From: QHXW01 sp035280425 | GTDB taxonomy: Bacteria; Acidobacteriota; Terriglobia; Bryobacterales; Bryobacteraceae | Direction: 5' to 3' | DNA length: 64,000 nt | Assembly (NCBI GenBank): GCA_035280425.1 | Contig: DATEFW010000007.1 | Coordinates: 1-64,000 of the forward strand | Part shown: positions 28,385 to 36,285 of the stretch, piece after piece | Layout of the letters: each line of letters begins with the position of its first letter | Position numbering within the stretch: the first letter of the stretch is position 1 | The notes under the pieces: model-generated | What the model was told of the DNA's origin: nothing | The model's input: the letters and a program-made list of their open reading frames with translations, nothing else | The model's database searches: none | Made by a program: the position numbers and the translations under genes

Positions 28385-30409
28385 CTACCGCGTCAGCCGC
28401 AGCCCCGTCGCAAACACGTGCGTGCGGAAACCTTCGTACAGGTAGAACGGTTCGCTGAAACCGTACCAGAACCATTCCGCATACAACGCCACGTGCTTGT
28501 TGACCGGCGCCGTCAGCCGTGCCGTCGGCTGGCAGTATTCGGTCGGCCGGCTTCCTGAAGAACGGAAGTACGAGCCTCCCAAGCCCAGCCGCAGCGCGTG
28601 TTCGCCCATGCCCGGCAGCACGATGTCCGCCATACCGCTCGCAATGTGCGCATTGTCGCGATAGAACGACGGCGCACGGTCGAGCGTCTGGGGCTCCAGA
28701 TACGTGATGTCCGAGCGCATCGTCGCCCGCGTGTACTCGCCCGTCAGGCTCAGGCGCTTGGCGGCCCGCGGCGTCCATACCAGCGCCACAGAATTATCGC
28801 GGCTGAGAAAATCGTACTTGATCGTCGGCGCCGGGTTCTGATTGTTCAGCACCGAAAACGTCGCCGAGACGACGAGCGATGTGAACGGCTGGTAGCGCGC
28901 CCGCATCCGCGCCTTCTGGTAATCCTGCAAGCTCGTCCGGAAATAAGCGCGGTCGCCCGAAGCCGCCTCGAAATCCACGTTGAACGAAAGCCCGTGCCCC
29001 GCGCGGTAGTTAAATCCCGCGAGACCCACCTGGCGGCTGAGCGTCGGCGATTGCGTCAGCACGTCCGATGTGAGCGCGCCGCGCAGGTCCGCATCGCCCC
29101 AGACATAGCGGTGCCCGCCGCGCAGCGTGATCTTCGAGGTCAGGTCGAAAAGTACGTCGATCTGCTGCTGGTTGTAGTTGCGCACCAGGCGGTCGGTGAA
29201 ATCCGAAAGCTGAGCCGCGAGCGCCGGATTGAGAATCTGCTGGTTGAGTTCCGCCGAGGACGCGTTGTGCAGCCGGTCCGTCATCCAGGATTCGATGATC
29301 CGCAGCCGCCGCACGGGCCGCAGCTCGAAACCCAGCGTCGCCGTGGTGTGCGGCTGTTTCGCCGCCGCCGCCACCAGATCGAGCTCGCTCGTGATAAACA
29401 GCAGCGTGTCCAGGTCGATGAAATTTCCGGCGCCGAACTGCGCGTAATGCACGTCCGTCGAAGGCCGGCTATAGAGAAACTGTCCGAAAACATCGAGCCA
29501 TGAGGCCGGGCTGGCCGTGACTAGCGCTTTGCTGTAGATGCTCGTTCCACGCACCCCGTACGCCTGCGTCAGATCCGTCAGGAATAATTGCTCGCCGAAA
29601 AACGGCGTGGTGCGCCCGCCGAAATTTTCCTGGCTGGTGAAAACCTGCTGGTCGTCCTTAAACGTCGTGCCGCCCTGTTCGAGCGTCACGTGGAACCGCC
29701 GCATCTCGATGTGCACGCCGCCGCGGAAATTGTCCGTCCTGTCGCGCAGCCGGTCGGCCACCGGATATTCATTGGCGCTCTGGTTGACGAAATCCGTGAT
29801 GCCTCTGCCGAATCCCGAATCGTGCGAGTAAGCCAGATACGGCACGATGCGCTTTCCCGGCATCAGGTCCAGCTCGAAGTCGCTCATCCGCCGGTGCGTA
29901 TCGAACGACCTCTGGTCGAGATAAATCCCCTGCCCGGCCGTCGGGTCGGCGTATGACGGCAGAAAATCGAAATAAGCGATGTTGCGGTAATCGAAATTGA
30001 ACCGGTACCAGTCGTGCCGCGCAGCATCCACGTGCGCCGTGTTGTACGGATCCCCGCCCCAGTTGTTCCCCCGGACATGAATCGTGTCGACCCAGCGCCG
30101 CGCCGCGCTCTCAAACGTCAGATCGAGCCCGAACAGCCGGGGGCCTTCGCCTAGGTTCACGATGCTGCGATACGTATCGAAGCTTCCGCCCACGCCCGTG
30201 CGCCAGCGATAGCCGATATCAATCGACCCGGTAATTCCCGCCGCTTCCGCCGGAACAGGCGACGCCTCGGCTGCGGCCGGCGCTGCCGCCTGCTGCTCGG
30301 CGGGTTTCTGTTCCGCCGCCGCTGGTTCAGCGGGTTTCTGCTCCTCCGGCTTCTGTTCCTGCCCTGCCAGAGGTAATGCGATCAGAACTGCCAGCCACCA
30401 TTTCCTCAT
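28385..30409 (-). CDS. MtrB/PioB-type outer-membrane beta-barrel of a porin-cytochrome conduit
   Basis: 674 residues from the ATG overlapping the stop of the decaheme cytochrome gene (ATGA). A signal peptide (WWLAVLIALPLAG) is followed by a repetitive linker built on EQKPAE units (about 17-45). A long series of amphipathic strands follows, with end-of-barrel features such as FATGLRLTR. MtrB proteins wrap around an MtrA-type cytochrome in the outer membrane. The Cys pair near the N-terminus of Shewanella MtrB is absent; only one Cys is visible in the whole chain. The family call comes from size, strand pattern and position immediately after the MtrA/DmsE-type gene. Confidence 0.82.
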   Translation of the reverse strand: MRKWWLAVLIALPLAGQEQKPEEQKPAEPAAAEQKPAEQQAAAPAAAEASPVPAEAAGITGSIDIGYRWRTGVGGSFDTYRSIVNLGEGPRLFGLDLTFESAARRWVDTIHVRGNNWGGDPYNTAHVDAARHDWYRFNFDYRNIAYFDFLPSYADPTAGQGIYLDQRSFDTHRRMSDFELDLMPGKRIVPYLAYSHDSGFGRGITDFVNQSANEYPVADRLRDRTDNFRGGVHIEMRRFHVTLEQGGTTFKDDQQVFTSQENFGGRTTPFFGEQLFLTDLTQAYGVRGTSIYSKALVTASPASWLDVFGQFLYSRPSTDVHYAQFGAGNFIDLDTLLFITSELDLVAAAAKQPHTTATLGFELRPVRRLRIIESWMTDRLHNASSAELNQQILNPALAAQLSDFTDRLVRNYNQQQIDVLFDLTSKITLRGGHRYVWGDADLRGALTSDVLTQSPTLSRQVGLAGFNYRAGHGLSFNVDFEAASGDRAYFRTSLQDYQKARMRARYQPFTSLVVSATFSVLNNQNPAPTIKYDFLSRDNSVALVWTPRAAKRLSLTGEYTRATMRSDITYLEPQTLDRAPSFYRDNAHIASGMADIVLPGMGEHALRLGLGGSYFRSSGSRPTEYCQPTARLTAPVNKHVALYAEWFWYGFSEPFYLYEGFRTHVFATGLRLTR

Positions 30410-31434
30410 CGCAGCAGCTCCGGATCCACATTCGATCCGTGGATCTTGACATGGCACACCGTGCAGTTCTGAAATCGCGGAATCAGCAGGTTGTGAAATG
30501 CCGGCGGCACGCCGCCCACCGTTTTGGTCGACGCGGCCTCGGTCGGCGTATTGGCGTGGCACTCCAGACACATCAACCGCACCTCATGCCGCGCGAGCAT
30601 CCGCGGATTCGCCGAGCCGTGCGGCTCGTGGCACGCCGTGCAGCCTTCCAGGCGCACCGGCGCATGTTCAAAAACAAACGGCCCGCGCTTGTCGCCGTGG
30701 CACTTCAGGCACCCCGGCTCATTGGCCGAGACAGTCTGAATATGCCGCGGGAGCACGCTGCCGTGCGGATTGTGGCAATCCACGCAGGACATCGCGCCTT
30801 CCGGCAGCTTGTGCTTGTGCGGCCGGTTGAAAGACGCCCAGACCGCCGTATGGCATCCGGCGCACTGCGCGTTGACGGCCTTGGGGCGCCGCTCGACCAG
30901 TTGCTCGGGCGATTTATGAATCGAGTGGCACGCGACGCAGCTTACCTGATTGCGCGCGTGGCTGTTTTGCACGCGCCCCACATGCGTCGGCTGGTTGAGA
31001 TGGCAGCTCAGGCACCCCTTGTCGGTTTCCGCCGGCGCGAGCTTGGCCGGATTGCGGATATCCGCGGCCGAGGTCGTTTCGGTGTGCTTCGATCCCGGCC
31101 CGTGGCAGGACTCGCACGCTCTCGTTTCCCAGCCGCGCTTCTTGTCCCGTTCGACAGCGATGTGCGGATTCTTCTGAAACGCTTTGTAAATATCCTCGTG
31201 GCACAGCTGGCAGGCTTCCGAACCAACGTATGTAGCCGGCTTGTTCTCTTCCGCCGGTTTCGGCTGGGCGGCAGGCTCCTGTCCGGGTGCTAGCGCCCCG
31301 GAAAAAAGGATGGCTGCCGCGACCGCCAGCGCTTGAGGGAGACCCGCCCTCGATGGACGGGCCCCAGGAGGAGGTGGGGGCGCGCTGGCCGATCGCGGCA
31401 GCCAAGACCGCGAAGTCGGTACGTTAACCCGCAT
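30406..31434 (-). CDS. DmsE/MtrA-type periplasmic decaheme cytochrome c
   Basis: 342 residues. A signal-like hydrophobic stretch (ALAVAAAILFSGALA) is followed by ten CxxCH motifs: CQLCH, CESCH, CLSCH, CVACH, CAGCH, CVDCH, CLKCH, CTACH, CLECH and CTVCH. Ten evenly spaced hemes in about 300 residues is the MtrA/DmsE plan, a wire that passes through the MtrB barrel. It begins 11 bases after the OmcA/MtrC stop with a GGAGAG ribosome binding site. The start is reasonable but gives a long, Pro-rich N-region before the hydrophobic core. Confidence 0.92.
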   Translation of the reverse strand: MRVNVPTSRSWLPRSASAPPPPPGARPSRAGLPQALAVAAAILFSGALAPGQEPAAQPKPAEENKPATYVGSEACQLCHEDIYKAFQKNPHIAVERDKKRGWETRACESCHGPGSKHTETTSAADIRNPAKLAPAETDKGCLSCHLNQPTHVGRVQNSHARNQVSCVACHSIHKSPEQLVERRPKAVNAQCAGCHTAVWASFNRPHKHKLPEGAMSCVDCHNPHGSVLPRHIQTVSANEPGCLKCHGDKRGPFVFEHAPVRLEGCTACHEPHGSANPRMLARHEVRLMCLECHANTPTEAASTKTVGGVPPAFHNLLIPRFQNCTVCHVKIHGSNVDPELLR

Positions 31435-31445
31435 GGCTCTCCAGC

Positions 31446-33494
31446 CTAGCGGGCGTGCATCTTATCGATCGAGAACTGCCCGTTCGGATCATGGCAAACC
31501 GGGCAGCCCTCCCCGAGCGTTGTCGTATTCGCCAGGGCATGCGAGGCAGCCGATTTATCAGTATGGCATCCCAGGCAAGCCGCAGTCGTCGGCGGCGTGG
31601 GATTGATCCACCCGCGCGGATTGTTCACCGAGAGCAGACTGTCTCCCAGCGGCAGTTCCTCAGTCCCCGAATTGTGGCACTTCTCGCAATTGCGTCGGTC
31701 GCCCGGGAAGCGAATGTCGTTGAAATTGTTCACCGAGCCGTGGAACCCGTAAATCGTGTAGTCGGTCTTCAGGTTCTCGCCGGTATGGATCTTGTGGATC
31801 ATGGTGCGGAAATCCACCGCCTGAGCCGGCATCTGAGCGGCAGAGCGCTGATCGGCGTCCGTTGTATTCGGGTTATGGCACAACACGCACATGATCGTTT
31901 GGTTCCGGTTGTTGCCGTGCATGCTCAGGCTGTAATGGCACTGGTTGCAATTGTCGATTGACACCACGGCGCGCCGCGATACCACCTGCGAGCCATCCAC
32001 CGAGAAGTTCAACACTTGATTGGCTCCCGCATCCCGGACGGTCTGCTCTTTCTTGGTACCCGGCAGCAGTTTTTCATTCCGGTACCCCTCGATGCCCACC
32101 GAGAAGGTTCCGGTAGCGCCAGCCGGAATAGTCGCCTTGAACGTGTAGCTGAATGTGCCATCCGCGTTCGTGGTCACGGTCTTGCGAGGATCCTCAGAGA
32201 CATATGCGGAATAATCACTCGTAGGCCCGGCCAGCACCAGCGACAGGCGGTCCATCGTAGCGGCATTAATCGGCTTGCCGGACTTGTCCTGCACGCTGAA
32301 GTTAACGGTGGGCGACTGGCCCGGCGCAGCATTCGTCACGCCGTTCAGCGCGAACACCGTGCCCGGCAGTTGTGTGGAGAACAGCGGCAGCGTGTGCGCG
32401 CCCTTGATCGAGGCGTCGAATTCCAGCTCGCCCTGCGGCGTATGGCAGTTGCCGCACTGGTTATCGGAAACTTCCGGCAGGCTGTCGCCGCTGTGATTCT
32501 CGCCCGTGGCGAAGTTCACGTTGTCGTGGCAGGACCCGCAGGCCGCCCGGTTGGGCTGCAGCCAGGCATTGGCCTGCGCCGCGCCGCTGTTGGGCTGGTG
32601 GCACATCTGGCAGTTGCGGGCATCCGCCGGGAATACGACCGTCGAAAAATCATTCACCGATTGCTGGAACCCGATGATCTGATACTTGCCGCCCGCCTTC
32701 ACGCTAGGCAGGCTCGATCCCATGTGGATCTTGTGCACCATCACTTTGAAGTCCACGGTGTTGCCGGTGTCGGGATCGGTGGTCTGCGGCTGGTGGCACA
32801 TAACACACAGTTCGACCGAACGCCGCGCCCCGCCGTGCGCCGACAGCGGATCGTGGCACTGATTGCAGGCCACCGTCCGGACTACATCTCGTGTGGTGGT
32901 GACCTTCGAGCCGTTTGGAACGAAGGTGAAGGTGTTGTCCGCAAACTGCGTGCCGAGATCGAAATCGGTCAAGCTGCGCGAGGAATAGACGCCGATGCGG
33001 TGTGTGGCGGTCGCGTCGAATCCTGCCGGCGCCTTGGTGTGGAAGGTATAGAGATATTCGCCATCGTTCAGTTGCTGGTATGTCCCGCCCGAATCCGTTC
33101 CCGCCTGAACTGCGGAATTGCCCGTAATCGGGCTTTTCTGCGTCCGCGTGGTGTAGGCCGTGAACTGCTCGTCGCCCTGCTTGATGAATGCGGCAATGAA
33201 ACTGGTGCTGACGGCGCCAGGCGTAAACACACCGGTCCGGTCGAGCGGCAAACCCTTGGGGTCGGTGACCATGAACTTCGCGGTAATGGTCCCGTCATTA
33301 GCAATGGCAGCCGACTCAATCTTGACCGACAGCCCCGGGCGGACAAAGTCCACCAGCTTCGGGTCGGCATAGAATGCCTTTTGGTGCTTCGTGAATGCCG
33401 GTCTCGGAGCGCTCACCAGCGCGACTGACCCGGCGAGCAGCGCCACAGCCAGCCCTGCTTTCATCAATCGGGAAACGATCGTCGGGATTCTCAT
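31446..33494 (-). CDS. OmcA/MtrC family decaheme cytochrome c
   Basis: 682 residues from the ATG at 33494, which has GGAGGG eight bases upstream. Ten CxxCH motifs fall into two groups of five (CNQCH, CVMCH, CQMCH, CGSCH, CGNCH; then CNQCH, CVLCH, CEKCH, CLGCH, CPVCH). Each group follows a beta-rich domain, which is the four-domain MtrC/OmcA architecture used for electron transfer at the cell surface. The N-terminal signal (LAVALLAGSVALVSA) lacks a lipobox Cys, unlike the Shewanella lipoproteins, so surface anchoring must differ. First gene of the three-gene conduit operon, with a candidate sigma-54 promoter upstream. Confidence 0.93.
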   Translation of the reverse strand: MRIPTIVSRLMKAGLAVALLAGSVALVSAPRPAFTKHQKAFYADPKLVDFVRPGLSVKIESAAIANDGTITAKFMVTDPKGLPLDRTGVFTPGAVSTSFIAAFIKQGDEQFTAYTTRTQKSPITGNSAVQAGTDSGGTYQQLNDGEYLYTFHTKAPAGFDATATHRIGVYSSRSLTDFDLGTQFADNTFTFVPNGSKVTTTRDVVRTVACNQCHDPLSAHGGARRSVELCVMCHQPQTTDPDTGNTVDFKVMVHKIHMGSSLPSVKAGGKYQIIGFQQSVNDFSTVVFPADARNCQMCHQPNSGAAQANAWLQPNRAACGSCHDNVNFATGENHSGDSLPEVSDNQCGNCHTPQGELEFDASIKGAHTLPLFSTQLPGTVFALNGVTNAAPGQSPTVNFSVQDKSGKPINAATMDRLSLVLAGPTSDYSAYVSEDPRKTVTTNADGTFSYTFKATIPAGATGTFSVGIEGYRNEKLLPGTKKEQTVRDAGANQVLNFSVDGSQVVSRRAVVSIDNCNQCHYSLSMHGNNRNQTIMCVLCHNPNTTDADQRSAAQMPAQAVDFRTMIHKIHTGENLKTDYTIYGFHGSVNNFNDIRFPGDRRNCEKCHNSGTEELPLGDSLLSVNNPRGWINPTPPTTAACLGCHTDKSAASHALANTTTLGEGCPVCHDPNGQFSIDKMHAR

Positions 33495-33528
33495 TTCGGA
33501 CACCCTCCGCAAAATCGTGTAAGGCTAG

Positions 33529-33544
33529 TGCAGGAAAATGTCCA
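33529..33544 (-). promoter_or_regulatory. Candidate sigma-54 promoter of the OmcA/MtrC-DmsE-MtrB operon
   Basis: On the minus strand TGGACA, five bases, then CTGCA: the GG and GC doublets are exactly at sigma-54 spacing. The remaining positions are weaker than consensus. Transcription would start about 24 bases before the ATG, just leaving room for the GGAGGG site. The gene immediately upstream encodes a sigma-54 activator, which supports the call. Confidence 0.55.
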
Positions 33545-33641
33545 AAATCTCTCCAATCAACAAAAACCCACCTTTTCAAGAGAATAGGGGCTGTGAAATG
33601 TGGGGTGAAGGAATTAAGTGCGGGGCATTTACCCCGGAATT

Positions 33642-33655
33642 GGGTGTATGCACCC
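33642..33655. promoter_or_regulatory. Inverted repeat upstream of the conduit operon
   Basis: GGGTG and CACCC arms separated by four bases, about 100 bases upstream of the -24 element and touching the stop codon of the activator gene. A second inverted repeat (GGGG, six bases, CCCC) lies at about 33621-33635. Either may be an enhancer site for the activator or part of a terminator; neither is followed by a T-run on the minus strand. Confidence 0.35.
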
Positions 33656-35001
33656 TACTTCAGGTTGAATTTCTTCATCTTATAGCGCAAGGTGTCGCGG
33701 GTAATCTTGAGAAGCCGGGCGGCCTGGGTCTGGTTGCCGCCGGTCTTTTCCAGAGCCCTCACTACCAGGGTTCGCTCGCTCTCCTCGAGCGAAATGCCCT
33801 CATCGGGGATATGGAACGAGGCATGGTCGGCAGTGGCGCCGTCGCTCAGCGGGGCATTGACGGTTACCGGCAGGCTGGAGGGGGTCAGCAGGGAGGATTC
33901 CTCCAGGATCATGGCGCGCTCGACGGCGTTGCGCAGCTCGCGGACGTTTCCGGGCCAGCTATGGCTCACCAGCATGCGCTGGGCTTCCGGTGAAATCCCT
34001 TCGATCTGCCGGCGGAACTTTTTGTTGTAATGCGCGATGAAGAAACGGGTGAGCGGCAGAATATCTTCGGGACGCTCGCGCAGCGGCGGAATGCTGATCT
34101 GAATCACGTTCAGGCGGAAATACAGATCCTGACGGAAGGCGCCCTCGCGCACCGCCTCCTGAAGATTTTTGTTGGTGGCGGTGATCACGCGCAGGTCCAG
34201 ATTGATGTCTTTCAAGCCGCCCAGCCGGCGGAAAGTCTGCTCTTCGAGCACGCGCAGCAGCTTCGCCTGGAGCGCCAGCGGCATCTCGCCGATTTCATCC
34301 AGGAACAGCGTGCCCTTATCGGCCAGCTCGAAAATACCGCGTTTTTGCGAGCGCGCGTCGGTGAAGGCTCCCTTTTCATAACCGAACAACTCGCTCTCGA
34401 GCAGGGTTTCGGGAATCGCCGCGCAGTTGATGGCAATGAACGGCTCGGCCTGTCGCATGCTCTGGTAATGCAGAGTTTTCGCGATCAAATCCTTGCCGGT
34501 ACCATTCTCACCTTCGAGCATGATAGTCGCCGCTTCGCTCGCCGCCACGCGCCGGACGAAATTCAGCACATCGCGCATGCCGCGCGATTCGGCCACGATC
34601 TCGCGCTTCTGCGGGTCGGCTTCTTCGGTGATATCGCTGACCGTCGCAACCACGCCTTGGAGCTGGCCGTCCTCGCCGGTGATCTGGTGCGTGCGCATGA
34701 TGGCGAGCCGCTCGCGCCCGGCTTCGGATCGCAGCCTGAGCGTGCACCGCGGAACAGGAGACGTCTGATTGATTCCGACCAAAACGCCGCAGTCCGGCTC
34801 ACAAACCGTACACCGGAAAACATCCTGGCAGCTCCTCCCGACCATCTCGTCGGCGGTCATGCCAAAGAGTTTTTCGGCGGCGCGATTCACCCCGGTGATG
34901 GTCAGGTCCCGGTCGTACAGGATCAGGGCGTCGGAAAGCTGATCGAAGACCGCTTCGAGGACAGACGCGCGCTGCCAAACCGGGTCGAGCTTGGCGATCA
35001 T
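33655..35001 (-). CDS. PAS-containing sigma-54-dependent transcriptional activator
   Basis: 448 residues. An N-terminal PAS domain (about 15-125) carries five Cys at 58, 64, 67, 71 and 86, in the order C-x5-C-x2-C-x3-C, which could bind a metal or heme or respond to redox. The AAA+ domain has Walker A GENGTGKD at 164-171 and the sigma-54 contact loop GAFTDA, and a Fis-type helix-turn-helix closes the protein (GGNQTQAARLLKITRDTLRYK). There is no receiver domain, so the PAS domain should be the input. It lies between the two cytochrome operons, each with a sigma-54-like promoter, and is their likely regulator. Confidence 0.93.
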   Translation of the reverse strand: MIAKLDPVWQRASVLEAVFDQLSDALILYDRDLTITGVNRAAEKLFGMTADEMVGRSCQDVFRCTVCEPDCGVLVGINQTSPVPRCTLRLRSEAGRERLAIMRTHQITGEDGQLQGVVATVSDITEEADPQKREIVAESRGMRDVLNFVRRVAASEAATIMLEGENGTGKDLIAKTLHYQSMRQAEPFIAINCAAIPETLLESELFGYEKGAFTDARSQKRGIFELADKGTLFLDEIGEMPLALQAKLLRVLEEQTFRRLGGLKDINLDLRVITATNKNLQEAVREGAFRQDLYFRLNVIQISIPPLRERPEDILPLTRFFIAHYNKKFRRQIEGISPEAQRMLVSHSWPGNVRELRNAVERAMILEESSLLTPSSLPVTVNAPLSDGATADHASFHIPDEGISLEESERTLVVRALEKTGGNQTQAARLLKITRDTLRYKMKKFNLK

Positions 35002-35059
35002 TTATGGTCAAGTATAGCAATGGACGTGCCATTCTTCATCCCACTTAGGCGAATTCGCT

Positions 35060-35072
35060 CTGGGTGACCCAG
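35060..35072. promoter_or_regulatory. Palindrome upstream of the inner-membrane cytochrome operon
   Basis: CTGGGT, one base, ACCCAG: a perfect 13-base palindrome about 65 bases upstream of the -24 element. This is a plausible distance for an activator enhancer site. It shares the GGGT/ACCC core with the repeat at 33642-33655 but not its spacing, so common binding is only a possibility. Confidence 0.4.
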
Positions 35073-35135
35073 GGTTTTGCGCGCTATCCCCCAAGAGGTA
35101 TTCACGAAATACTAACAAACCTGTCAGACTCAGTG

Positions 35136-35151
35136 TGGCCCCGCGATTGCA
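35136..35151 (+). promoter_or_regulatory. Sigma-54 promoter of the inner-membrane cytochrome operon
   Basis: TGGCCC, five bases, TTGCA: a close match to the -24/-12 consensus (TGGCAC-N5-TTGCA) with correct spacing. Transcription would begin near 35162, some 14 bases before the ATG of the first gene. The divergent neighbour encodes a sigma-54 activator. Confidence 0.72.
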
Positions 35152-35175
35152 CTTATGCGGGACAGGAAGGGTGAA

Positions 35176-35400
35176 ATGAAGCCGATCAAATTTGCAGTAC
35201 CGGCTGTGGTTCTGCTCCTCGGCGGTCTGGTCTGCTCCACGCTGTCATACGCGAAGCCGGAGTACACCAAGACGGAAAAAAAGGCATGCACCTATTGTCA
35301 TGTGACCGCCAAGTCGAAGGAGCTGAACGAGGCCGGCAAATATTACAAGGACCACAACCACTCGCTCGAAGGCTACCAGCCGAAGAACGAAAAAAAGTAG
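35176..35400 (+). CDS. Small monoheme c-type cytochrome
   Basis: 74 residues from the ATG with GGAAGGG upstream. A signal peptide (VPAVVLLLGGLVCSTLSYA) is followed by a mature part of about 50 residues with one CTYCH heme motif. The rest is Lys-rich, so the protein is basic and probably a soluble periplasmic carrier. It is the first gene of the operon that contains the multiheme inner-membrane cytochromes, and may shuttle electrons between them and the DmsE/MtrA-type cytochrome. No distal Met is present after the heme site, so the sixth ligand is probably a His. Confidence 0.85.
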   Translation: MKPIKFAVPAVVLLLGGLVCSTLSYAKPEYTKTEKKACTYCHVTAKSKELNEAGKYYKDHNHSLEGYQPKNEKK

Positions 35401-35411
35401 AGGTCCGGCCC

Positions 35412-35813
35412 ATGCAGACAGTTCAGTTAGCGCTGGGGAATGCACCGTATGAAGAGGTATTACGCGATCTGCTGCTGCATTCCGAGTCCTGCCAGATCAC
35501 GACCGTCGACAGACCGGATCCAAACAAATCCGGGGTTTTGGTGGTCAACGACGAAACGCTGGGCTGTCTGCCGAGGCCGCTCGACCGCCCCGAGCGCGTA
35601 GTGCTGATTACCCATAACGACCCTGGCCGGCTGCAACGTGCCTGGGAGGCTGGAATTCGTTCGGTTGCCTTCGATACCGACCCCCCACGGACGATCATGC
35701 TGGCTGTGATGGCTGCCGCCCTTAGGGTCAGATGCCCCAGCGACGTCAACGCTCAGGCGCATTTCACCCAATCCCGCGCCGTTTCCTTCCCCAAACGAGA
35801 GAAAACAAGCTAA
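35412..35813 (+). CDS. Unknown protein, possible pseudo-receiver fold
   Basis: 133 residues from the ATG at 35412, 11 bases after the cytochrome stop. I do not recognise a family. The order GVLVVNDETL, RVVLITHND, AWEAGIRSVAFDTD recalls beta strands 3-5 and helix 4 of a response-regulator receiver, but the phospho-acceptor Asp and the acidic pair are not evident. There is no signal peptide or membrane segment, so it should be cytoplasmic. Its place between cytochrome genes suggests a regulatory or assembly role. The fold suggestion is weak. Confidence 0.6.
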   Translation: MQTVQLALGNAPYEEVLRDLLLHSESCQITTVDRPDPNKSGVLVVNDETLGCLPRPLDRPERVVLITHNDPGRLQRAWEAGIRSVAFDTDPPRTIMLAVMAAALRVRCPSDVNAQAHFTQSRAVSFPKREKTS

Positions 35814-35877
35814 TTACTGCCACTCTTCCCTTGGACGCCAGCGTGCACGTGCCCATGTCCTGGGTAAGGAGGCTCCC

Positions 35878-36276
35878 ATGGAACGCTCGTACGAAGAGCT
35901 GGAGAGAATCGTTCGGGAGCAAATCTGCAAGGTATGCGCGGATCGCCAGGCGGATGGGACTTGCGGTCTGGAGGATCCCAAGCAATGCGCGCTGTTCCGC
36001 CTGTTTCCGGAAGTCGTGGAAGCCGTCCGCAATACCACGAGCGATGACATCCGTGACTACGTGAACGCGATCCGGAGCAAGGTATGTACAGTATGCGGCG
36101 AGCAGGCGCCGGACGGCTCCTGCGCGGCGCGTGACCAGGTAATGTGCGCGCTCGACGCCTACCTGCTGCTGATTGTGGATGCGATCGAAGAGGCTCTGGG
36201 AAAGAAATTCGACCGCCCCAGGGATTTGGTTACGTGGGGATCGCCGAAGGGTAACGCTCGGATCGAGATGAATTAG
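35878..36276 (+). CDS. Cys-rich protein with two identical four-Cys motifs
   Basis: 132 residues from an ATG with AAGGAGG upstream. Two halves repeat the same spacing C-x2-C-x8-C-x7-C: C17, C20, C29, C37 and C70, C73, C82, C90, offset by 53 residues. Around them the repeats share KVC, DGTC/DGSC and QCAL/MCAL. Helices with acidic residues link them. Eight Cys in two sets of four suggest two Fe-S clusters or two zinc sites. No signal peptide is present, so it would act on the cytoplasmic side. I do not recognise the family. Its operon place suggests redox sensing or electron transfer linked to the membrane cytochromes. Confidence 0.8.
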   Translation: MERSYEELERIVREQICKVCADRQADGTCGLEDPKQCALFRLFPEVVEAVRNTTSDDIRDYVNAIRSKVCTVCGEQAPDGSCAARDQVMCALDAYLLLIVDAIEEALGKKFDRPRDLVTWGSPKGNARIEMN

Positions 36277-36285
36277 GAGGCAGCC

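Noticed and set aside
31446..33494. Idea that the OmcA/MtrC-like gene is two fused pentaheme genes from a recent duplication
   Set aside because: The two heme groups share only the general pattern and differ in surrounding residues. The four-domain layout is normal for the family.
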